Source: Aquariibacter sp964433315 (GTDB lineage Bacteria > Pseudomonadota > Gammaproteobacteria > Burkholderiales > Burkholderiaceae_C). Taken from it: 9,818 nt of DNA. Positions 5,473 to 9,818 of this stretch are shown here, in pieces; within the stretch, counting starts at the first letter, position 1, and the number at the start of each line of letters is the position of its first letter. The notes beneath the pieces were generated by a model. It was not told the origin of the DNA. It did not search any database and worked only from the letters and a program-made list of their open reading frames with translations. The DNA is taken from the NCBI GenBank assembly GCA_964433315.1, contig CAYSQO010000069.1, positions 1 to 9,818 on the forward strand, written 5' to 3'. Both the position numbers and the translations under genes were made by a program.

Positions 5473-6096
5473 TCAGAAGGCGTAGGACACGCCCAGCTGA
5501 AGCACCGGGTTCAGGCGCAGCTCGCGGATCAGCTCGGCCGGGCTGGGCGAGCGGCTGGGGGCGTCCCCCAGCCGCACCGGCGCCCGCGGCCACGGCGCCA
5601 GCAGGCCCAGGTCGGCCTGGAAGCCCCAGCCCGACGGGCGCGGCGCGAGGCTGTAGCCGATGCCGAGGTAGCCGGCCCCCGCCTGCGGCAGGGTCTCGCG
5701 GCCCGGGGGCCGCAGGCCCGCCGTTTCATGCCCGAGACCCGACCCGATCGGGCCGAGGCCCCCGAGGCTGCGCCAGGCCGCCGCCGCGTCGCCGAGCAGC
5801 AGGCCGCCGCTCAGGCGCAGGCCGCCGGCCTCGCCGTCGAGATCGTGATCGGCCCGCAGGCCCAGGCCGCGCCAGCGCATGACGCCGGGGTCCGTCGCCT
5901 CGGCAGGGGCCAGGCCCAGGTGGATCGACCAGCGCGGCGGCGCCGCGTCGGCTGCGGACTGCAGCGTCGCGGGCCGACCGGGCCAGCGCAGCCCGGCGCC
6001 CGGCTCGGCCTGCGCGTCGCCGCCCAGCAGCGCAGCCAGCAGGGCCGCCGCGGCGGCGAGGGGCGGAGGGTGGAGCCGCGGGCAAGGGGAAGACAT
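5473..6096 (-). CDS. small outer-membrane beta-barrel protein, function unknown
   Basis: The protein is 207 aa. The N-terminus is a Sec signal peptide with an Ala/Leu-rich core (13-24) and probable cleavage after DAQA (A30). The rest has alternating amphipathic segments that look like beta strands, at about 55-64, 77-86, 91-102, 141-150 (AGYLGIGYSL), 156-167 (GWGFQADLGLLA) and 195-207. It ends in LQLGVSYAF, with hydrophobic residues at alternate positions and a terminal Phe, the usual BAM recognition signature of outer-membrane proteins. No lipobox or catalytic motif is seen. The pattern resembles uncharacterised outer-membrane proteins of Burkholderiales that end similarly after an ELRLxPVLQLG-type segment; this is from memory, not a search. 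The ATG at 6096 has an ideal GGAGG 5 nt upstream (6106-6102). It interrupts an otherwise cytoplasmic gene set between prmC and grxD. Confidence 0.75.
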   Translation of the reverse strand: MSSPCPRLHPPPLAAAAALLAALLGGDAQAEPGAGLRWPGRPATLQSAADAAPPRWSIHLGLAPAEATDPGVMRWRGLGLRADHDLDGEAGGLRLSGGLLLGDAAAAWRSLGGLGPIGSGLGHETAGLRPPGRETLPQAGAGYLGIGYSLAPRPSGWGFQADLGLLAPWPRAPVRLGDAPSRSPSPAELIRELRLNPVLQLGVSYAF

Positions 6097-6117
6097 GTCG
6101 ACCTCCAGGCGTGCAGC

Positions 6118-6136
6118 GGGGCCGGATCACGGCCCC
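6118..6136 (-). repeat. 7-bp hairpin in the leader of the beta-barrel gene
   Basis: GGGGCCG (6118-6124) and CGGCCCC (6130-6136) form a perfect 7-bp stem with a 5-nt loop. If transcription starts near 6139, it lies at the very 5' end of the mRNA, ahead of the GGAGG ribosome-binding site. A 5' stem of this kind could protect against RppH/RNase E-dependent decay. No T-tract follows. This may equally be chance in GC-rich DNA. Confidence 0.35.
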
Positions 6137-6145
6137 CGGGCGACG

Positions 6146-6151
6146 ATGCTA
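6146..6151 (-). promoter_or_regulatory. weak -10 candidate for the beta-barrel gene
   Basis: TAGCAT on the minus strand matches four of six -10 positions and would start transcription near 6139, about 42 nt before the ATG. No -35 match is found at the proper distance; that position lies inside the GC-rich hairpin at 6152-6181. It is plausible mainly because this gene has its own strong ribosome-binding site and a 120-bp gap after prmC. Confidence 0.25.
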
Positions 6152-6181
6152 CGCCGCGCCGCCGGTTCCGGGGGCGCGGCG
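6152..6181 (-). terminator. 9-bp hairpin downstream of prmC, possible terminator
   Basis: CGCCGCGCC (6152-6160) and GGCGCGGCG (6173-6181) pair perfectly, with a 12-nt loop that can form a small CCGG/CCGG inner stem. It lies 36 bp after the prmC stop on the minus strand and directly before the -10 candidate of the next gene. No T-tract follows, so it would need Rho or act only as 3'-end protection. Confidence 0.35.
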
Positions 6182-6216
6182 CGGAAGGCCCGGGCCGGTG
6201 CCGGGCGCTCCCGCGC

Positions 6217-7173
6217 TCAGGGCCGGCAGCCGCCGGTGCAGCGGTGGTGCCCGCCCAGGTCCAGGCGGTGCTGCACGGCCTCGAAGCCGGCCGCGCGCAG
6301 CAGGGCGGCCACCGCCTCGGCTTGGTCCCAGCCGTGCTCGAACAGCAGCCAGCCCCCGGGCTGCAGATGGGCGGCGGCGCCGGCAGTGATCTGCCGTAGA
6401 GCGTCCAGGCCGTCGGGGCCCGAGGCCAGGGCCATCGCCGGTTCGTGCTTCAGCGCGGCCAGGTGCGGATCGCCCTCGGCGATGTAGGGCGGGTTGCTGA
6501 GCACCAGCGCGAAGCGCTCGCCCGCCAGCGGGGCCCACCAGTCGCCGAGGCGGGCCTCGAAGCGCGGTCCGGGGCCGAGGGCGTGCCGGTCCGCGGGCTG
6601 ATCTGCAAGCTGATCTGCGGGGCCAGCGGCTGCGGCGTCCGCGGCGAGCCCGGGCTGCAGCCCGGGCGACGGCGCCTCGCGGTCCAGCCCCAGGCGCCGG
6701 GCGTTCGCGCAGGCCACGGCCAGGGCGGCGGCGCTGGCGTCCACCGCCACCAGGCGGGCGGCCGGCCGGGCGGCGGCCACGGCCAGGGCGATGGCACCGC
6801 TGCCGGTGCCCAGGTCGGCCACGCGCCAGGCAGCCCCGGGGGGCAGCAAATCCAGGGCCCAGTCGACCAGGGTCTCGGTGTCGGGCCGGGGCACCAGCAC
6901 GGCCGGGTCGACGGCCAGGGCGAGGCCGTGGAAGTCCTTCTCGCCGAGCAGGTAGGCCAGCGGCTCGCCGGCCGCGCGCCGTGCAAGCTGCGCGGTCCAG
7001 GCCGTGGCGGCGGCGCCGAGCGGGGCCTCGTCATGCGCCATCAGCCAGCTGCGCGGGCGCTGCAGCAGCGCGCCCAGCAGGGCCAGGGCGTCCAGGCGCT
7101 CGACGCCGGCCGCGCGGGCGGCGGCCAGGGCTTGGCCGACGGTCGTCGGGGGCGTCGGGTTGGGCGGGTTCAT
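6217..7173 (-). CDS. prmC: release factor glutamine methyltransferase PrmC (HemK)
   Basis: PrmC methylates, with S-adenosylmethionine, the glutamine of the GGQ motif in release factors RF1 and RF2, which improves peptide release. The protein is 318 aa. A helical N-terminal substrate-binding part (1-90) includes GEPLAYLLGEKDF (69-81) and VPRPDTE (94-100). The Rossmann methyltransferase domain has the SAM-binding DLGTGSG (120-126) and the substrate-glutamine motif NPPY (227-230). The C-terminal stretch GWLLFEHGWDQ (284-294) is typical. It is about 40 residues longer than the 277-aa E. coli protein, and the excess fits an insertion at about 164-202. The ATG at 7173 overlaps the prfA stop as ATGA, with GAGG (7184-7181) 7 nt upstream, so the enzyme is translationally coupled to its substrate. 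The historical name hemK reflects the hemA linkage seen here. Confidence 0.96.
   Translation of the reverse strand: MNPPNPTPPTTVGQALAAARAAGVERLDALALLGALLQRPRSWLMAHDEAPLGAAATAWTAQLARRAAGEPLAYLLGEKDFHGLALAVDPAVLVPRPDTETLVDWALDLLPPGAAWRVADLGTGSGAIALAVAAARPAARLVAVDASAAALAVACANARRLGLDREAPSPGLQPGLAADAAAAGPADQLADQPADRHALGPGPRFEARLGDWWAPLAGERFALVLSNPPYIAEGDPHLAALKHEPAMALASGPDGLDALRQITAGAAAHLQPGGWLLFEHGWDQAEAVAALLRAAGFEAVQHRLDLGGHHRCTGGCRP
6597..6618. repeat. 12-bp-period tandem repeat in prmC
   Basis: GCTGATCTGC occurs at 6597-6606 and again at 6609-6618, with period 12. Being a multiple of three, it keeps the frame and encodes the repeated ADQ(L/P)AD segment around residues 186-195. It lies in the proposed prmC insertion. 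Confidence 0.7.
6648..6667. repeat. 20-bp perfect palindrome in prmC
   Basis: Bases 6648-6667 read GCCCGGGCTG CAGCCCGGGC, identical to their reverse complement with no spacer. It encodes SPGLQPGL (residues 169-176) in the non-conserved insertion. A palindrome with no loop is better suited to being a DNA site or the core of a small mobile palindromic repeat than an RNA hairpin. Confidence 0.75.
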
Positions 7174-8267
7174 GCCGCGGCCTCGGCCAGCGCGGCGAGC
7201 TGGGCGGTCTCGCGCGCGGCGATCAGGGCCTCGGTCACCGGGCCCAGCTCGCCGTCGAGGATGGCGCCGAGCTGGTAGAGCGTCAGGTTGATGCGGTGGT
7301 CGCTCAGGCGGCCCTGCGGCACGTTGTAGGTGCGGATGCGGTCGCTGCGGTCGCCGCTGCCGACGAGCGCGCGGCGGGTGGCGGCCTCGCGCGCCTCGCG
7401 TTCGAGCTTGTACTTGTCGCGCAGCCGCGCGGCCAGCACGGCCAGGGCCCGGGCCTTGTTGCGGTGCTGGCTGCGGTCGTCCTGGCATTCGGCGACCAGG
7501 CCGGTGGGCAGGTGGGTCACGCGCACGGCGGAGTCGGTCTTGTTGATGTGCTGTCCGCCCGCGCCGCTGGCGCGGAAGGTGTCGATGCGCAGCTCGGCCG
7601 GGTTGAGGGTGACGGCCTCGGCCGCGTCGGGCTCGGCCATCACGGCCACGGTGCAGGCGCTGGTGTGGATGCGGCCCTGCGATTCGGTGGCCGGCACACG
7701 CTGCACGCGGTGCCCGCCGGACTCGAACTTCAGCCGGCCGTAGACCCCCTCGCCCGCGATGCGGACGATGACCTCCTTGTAGCCGCCCAGCTCGCTGGGG
7801 CTGGCCGACAGGATCTCGGCCTGCCAGCCCTGGCGCTCGGCATGGCGCAGGTACATGCGCAGCAGGTCGCCGGCGAAGAGGGCGGATTCGTCGCCGCCGG
7901 TGCCGGCGCGGATCTCCAGGTAGGCGTCGCGCGCATCGTCGGGGTCGCGCGGCAGCATCAGGCGCTCCAGCTCGGCTTCCAGCCGGGCCAGCTCGGCCTC
8001 GGCCGCGGCGATCTCCTCCTCGGCCATCGCGCGCATCTCGGCATCGTCGCCCGCCTCGCGCCGCAGGGCCTCGGCCGCGGCGCGGTCGGCGCTGCGGCGG
8101 GCGTGGCGGGTGGCGCGCTCGATCAGGCCCTGCAGCTCGGTGTGCTCCCGCCCCAGGCGGCGGAAGGCCGCGGCGTCGTGCAGCAGCTCGGGGTCGGCGA
8201 GCAGGCGGTCCAGGTCGGCCAGGCGTTCGGCCTGGCGCTGCAGGTGCTGGCGCAGCGAGGGTTTCAT
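7170..8267 (-). CDS. prfA: peptide chain release factor 1 (RF1)
   Basis: RF1 reads UAA and UAG stop codons in the ribosomal A site and triggers peptide release. The protein is 365 aa, about the E. coli length of 360. The N-terminal helical domain (1-105) is followed by the core EIRAGTGGDESALFAGDL (118-135). The codon-reading tripeptide is P192-A193-T194 in RVPATESQGRIHTSA, which identifies RF1 and not RF2 (SPF). The catalytic GGQ is at 237-239, within FRASGAGGQHINKTDSAVR. The GGQ glutamine is the target of PrmC, encoded immediately downstream with a 4-bp ATGA overlap. The start is ATG at 8267 (MKPSLRQHLQ); no Shine-Dalgarno is visible in the C-rich DNA before it. It is separated from hemA by 161 bp, longer than other operon gaps here. 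Confidence 0.98.
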   Translation of the reverse strand: MKPSLRQHLQRQAERLADLDRLLADPELLHDAAAFRRLGREHTELQGLIERATRHARRSADRAAAEALRREAGDDAEMRAMAEEEIAAAEAELARLEAELERLMLPRDPDDARDAYLEIRAGTGGDESALFAGDLLRMYLRHAERQGWQAEILSASPSELGGYKEVIVRIAGEGVYGRLKFESGGHRVQRVPATESQGRIHTSACTVAVMAEPDAAEAVTLNPAELRIDTFRASGAGGQHINKTDSAVRVTHLPTGLVAECQDDRSQHRNKARALAVLAARLRDKYKLEREAREAATRRALVGSGDRSDRIRTYNVPQGRLSDHRINLTLYQLGAILDGELGPVTEALIAARETAQLAALAEAAA

Positions 8268-8428
8268 GGGGCCGGCGGCTGGGGGCGCGGGATCGCGTGG
8301 GTGTCGGGGCGGCCTGGGGGCCGCGGACGGGGAGGGACGGGGAGCGGGTCGGCAGGGCGGCCCGCGGCCGGCGCTGTCGACGGGGGCCGGCCCGTCCGGG
8401 GCGGGCCCGGGGCCGGTCGCGCGCGGCG
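8268..8428 (-). promoter_or_regulatory. C-rich, G-poor hemA-prfA spacer, possible Rho loading region
   Basis: These 161 bp hold no gene. On the transcribed (minus) sense my hand count is 94 C, 49 G, 11 A and 7 T. The stretch 8281-8360 is the most biased, with C about three times G. A long C-over-G bubble with little strong pairing is the main recognised trait of Rho-utilisation sites. The left part, near 8379-8396, can form a GACGGG/CCCGTC stem. It could allow partial termination after hemA, or it may simply be untranslated DNA of an extremely GC-rich genome. No promoter is visible for prfA. Confidence 0.35.
8325..8344. repeat. perfect 10-bp tandem duplication
   Basis: GGACGGGGAG occurs twice in direct contact, at 8325-8334 and 8335-8344, in the hemA-prfA spacer. 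It probably arose by slippage. Copy number could vary between strains and would alter the length of the prfA leader. Confidence 0.7.
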
Positions 8429-9739
8429 CTAGGCCCCGTCGCCCTCGGCCGACTCGCCGCCGCGCGGGCCGCGCAGGAAGAGCCGCGAGACCGTGCCCGC
8501 GACCTGCTGCCGCTGCACCGGGTCGGCACCGTGCAGCTCGGCCATCGCGCCGTGCAGCAGCTTCTGGGTGAGGCCGCGGCTCAGGGCGTCGAGCACCGCC
8601 TCCACCGGCTCGCCGCGTGCCAGCAGGCGCCGGGCGCGGGCGATCTCGGCCTCGCGCCAGACGTCGGTCTGCGCGTGCAGGGCGCGGATCAGCGGCGGCA
8701 CGGTGGCACGCTGGTCCAGCCAGTGCACGAAGCTCTGCACGCCGGTCTCGATGATGGCCTCGGCCTGGGCCACGGCCGCCTGGCGCTTCTCGCCCGCGCT
8801 CTGCACGATGGCCGAGAGGTCATCGACGGTGTAGAGGTAGACGTCGTCCAGGCGCGCCACCTCGGGCTCGATGTCGCGCGGCACGGCCAGGTCGACCATG
8901 AAGACCGGCCGGTGGCGGCGCAGCTTGAGGGCCCGCTCCACCGCGCCCAGGCCGATCAGCGGCAGGCTGCTGGCGGTGCAGGAGACGACGATGTCGAACT
9001 CGTGCAGGCGGGTGGCCAGGTCGGCCAGGCGGAGGGCCTCGGCGCCGAAACGCAGGGCCAGCTTCTCGCCGCGATCCAGCGTGCGGTTGGCGATGGCGAT
9101 GCGGGCCGGCTGGCGCGCCGCGAAGTGGGTGGCGGCCAGCTCGATCATCTCGCCGGCCCCGACGAAGAGCACCCGCGTCTGCTGCAGGTCCTCGAAGAGC
9201 TGGCCGGCCAGGCGCACGGCTGCGGCGGCCATGCTGATGGAATGCGCGCCGATCTCGGTGGCCGTGCGCACCTCCTTGGCCACCGCGAAGCTGCGCTGGA
9301 AGAGCTGGTGCAGGGTGCTGCCCAGGGTGCCGGCGCTGTCGGCCTCGCGCACGGCCTGCTTCATCTGGCCGAGGATCTGCGGCTCGCCCAGCACCATGGA
9401 ATCGAGTCCGCTGGCCACGCGGAAGGCATGCCGCGCCGCCGCATCGCCCTGCAGCAGGTAACTGTGCGGCCGCAGGGCCTCGCCCTGGATGCCGCCGACG
9501 CTGGCCAGCCAGTCCAGGGCCGGCCGCACCAGCGCGGGCTCGGCCGAGCAGTAGAGCTCGGTGCGGTTGCAGGTGGAGAGCAGCGCCGCCTCGGGCAGGC
9601 GCGCCGCGCGCTTCTCGGCGCCCAGGCGCTCGCGGAAGGCCTGCAGCGTCGGGCCCAGCTGTTCGAGCGTGAACGCGAAGCGACCGCGCAGGTCGACCGG
9701 CGCGGTGGTGTGGTTCAGGCCCAGGGCAAAGACGCTCAC
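8429..9739 (-). CDS. hemA: glutamyl-tRNA reductase HemA (C5 pathway)
   Basis: HemA reduces glutamyl-tRNA(Glu) with NADPH to glutamate-1-semialdehyde, the first committed step of heme and other tetrapyrroles. The protein is 436 aa, against 418 in E. coli. Catalytic domain: ALGLNHTTAPVDLRGRF (5-21), LSTCNRTELYC with nucleophile C57 (54-64), and GLDSMVLGEPQILGQ (111-125). NADPH-binding Rossmann domain: LFVGAGEM (191-198), IANRT (216-220), VSCTASS (252-258) and MVDLAVPRDIEP (281-292). A C-terminal helical dimerisation domain runs to about 425, followed by a short Gly/Glu-rich tail. The start is GTG at 9739; it gives the standard family start, and no better downstream start exists. There is no Shine-Dalgarno, and TAGAAT lies 7 nt upstream, suggesting a leaderless mRNA. 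First gene of the hemA-prfA-prmC set. Confidence 0.97.
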   Translation of the reverse strand: MSVFALGLNHTTAPVDLRGRFAFTLEQLGPTLQAFRERLGAEKRAARLPEAALLSTCNRTELYCSAEPALVRPALDWLASVGGIQGEALRPHSYLLQGDAAARHAFRVASGLDSMVLGEPQILGQMKQAVREADSAGTLGSTLHQLFQRSFAVAKEVRTATEIGAHSISMAAAAVRLAGQLFEDLQQTRVLFVGAGEMIELAATHFAARQPARIAIANRTLDRGEKLALRFGAEALRLADLATRLHEFDIVVSCTASSLPLIGLGAVERALKLRRHRPVFMVDLAVPRDIEPEVARLDDVYLYTVDDLSAIVQSAGEKRQAAVAQAEAIIETGVQSFVHWLDQRATVPPLIRALHAQTDVWREAEIARARRLLARGEPVEAVLDALSRGLTQKLLHGAMAELHGADPVQRQQVAGTVSRLFLRGPRGGESAEGDGA

Positions 9740-9746
9740 GGGGCGG

Positions 9747-9752
9747 ATTCTA
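9747..9752 (-). promoter_or_regulatory. -10-like hexamer TAGAAT for hemA
   Basis: The minus strand reads TAGAAT (five of six -10 matches) 7 nt before the hemA GTG, in an AT-rich patch at 9747-9760. The expected transcription start falls on or next to the start codon. The hexamer 17 bp upstream (GCCGTA, 9775-9770) is a poor -35, so an activator or a different sigma factor cannot be excluded. The remaining bases to 9818 hold nothing else I can support. Confidence 0.45.
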
Positions 9753-9818
9753 GAATTTGACGGATGCTTTACGGCGCGCCGCCCCGGGCCGGCCGGAACC
9801 CCTTCTTCTGTCCTCCCC

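Larger units (their letters stand above)
6568..6684 (-). repeat. in-frame insertion of about 39 codons inside prmC
   Basis: After NARRLGL (157-163) ordinary PrmC proteins have only a few residues before the strand leading to GDW. Here residues of about 164-202 intervene, rich in Ala, Pro, Gly, Asp and Gln, and the family pattern resumes at FEARLGDWW. The DNA contains a 20-bp perfect palindrome and a tandem duplication, which point to local expansion or insertion of a small repeat. The boundaries are estimates from the family pattern, not from an alignment. Confidence 0.5.

Noticed and set aside
5879..6487. Plus-strand open frame spanning the prmC end and the beta-barrel start
   Set aside because: It crosses an intergenic region and antisense parts of two genes, has an Arg/Ala/Ser-rich translation and no ribosome-binding site.
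7174..8529. Upstream extension of the prmC frame through prfA into the end of hemA
   Set aside because: The frame is open only because stop codons are rare at this GC content. The added residues are Arg/Pro/Ala-rich, while the ATG at 7173 with GAGG and the ATGA overlap gives the normal PrmC start.
8297..9760. 487-codon open frame on the plus strand opposite hemA and the spacer
   Set aside because: It mirrors the hemA reading frame and has a low-complexity composition typical of antisense translation. All HemA motifs are intact on the other strand.
9757..9762. TTGACG on the plus strand as a -35 for a gene to the right
   Set aside because: No -10-like hexamer is found 16-18 bp downstream (around 9779-9786 is all G/C), and the right-hand gene is not in view.
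1..9818. Search for CRISPR arrays, tRNA/rRNA genes, insertion sequences, phage genes or toxin-antitoxin pairs
   Set aside because: I saw no regularly spaced repeats, tRNA-like cloverleaf, transposase motifs, terminal repeats with target duplications, or small paired ORFs with known motifs. The window is ordinary core genome.

Overview
The window is about 70% GC or higher and reads as housekeeping chromosome from a high-GC betaproteobacterium, most likely Burkholderiales (Rubrivivax/Ideonella/Leptothrix-like). Three things support this: the gene order hemA-prfA-prmC-(grxD)-(ubiX), the rppH/proS divergon with a lytic transglycosylase behind proS, and a glutamyl-tRNA reductase HemA, meaning the C5 heme route and not the alphaproteobacterial ALA synthase. 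I see no phage, insertion sequence, CRISPR array, toxin-antitoxin pair, tRNA or rRNA.

Layout from left to right. Positions 1-115 are a short intergenic region that may hold a divergent promoter and the first codons of a gene leaving the window leftward. ftsY (116-1198, +) meets rppH (1253-1891, -) end to end. rppH and proS (2040-3809, +) diverge from a 148-bp intergenic region containing an AT-rich island, a good sigma70 promoter for rppH, a 9-bp dyad and a strong hairpin. A secreted GH23-type lytic transglycosylase (3806-4480, +) overlaps the proS stop codon. It converges on ubiX (4494-5063, -), and a perfect 9-bp hairpin contains both stop codons. The rest is on the minus strand. In transcription order it is hemA (9739-8429), prfA (8267-7170), prmC (7173-6217, ATGA overlap with prfA), a small outer-membrane beta-barrel protein (6096-5473), grxD (5397-5086) and ubiX (5063-4494).

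How the genes work together. hemA starts tetrapyrrole synthesis. prfA makes release factor 1 and prmC methylates the GGQ glutamine of release factors, a clear functional pair. grxD handles Fe-S clusters and ubiX makes the prenylated FMN needed by the UbiD decarboxylase in ubiquinone synthesis, so hemA, grxD and ubiX all serve respiratory cofactors. ftsY targets proteins to the membrane, rppH starts 5'-end-dependent mRNA decay, and proS charges tRNA-Pro.

I found no convincing new multi-gene system. The items most worth a second look are an in-frame insertion of roughly 40 codons in the PrmC methyltransferase domain carrying a 20-bp perfect palindrome and a tandem repeat; a repeated TAGAAT-N7-GTG arrangement at both window ends that suggests leaderless transcripts (one is hemA); the dyad over the rppH promoter and start codon; a C-rich, G-poor hemA-prfA leader that resembles a Rho loading region; and the shared stop-codon hairpin between the transglycosylase gene and ubiX.
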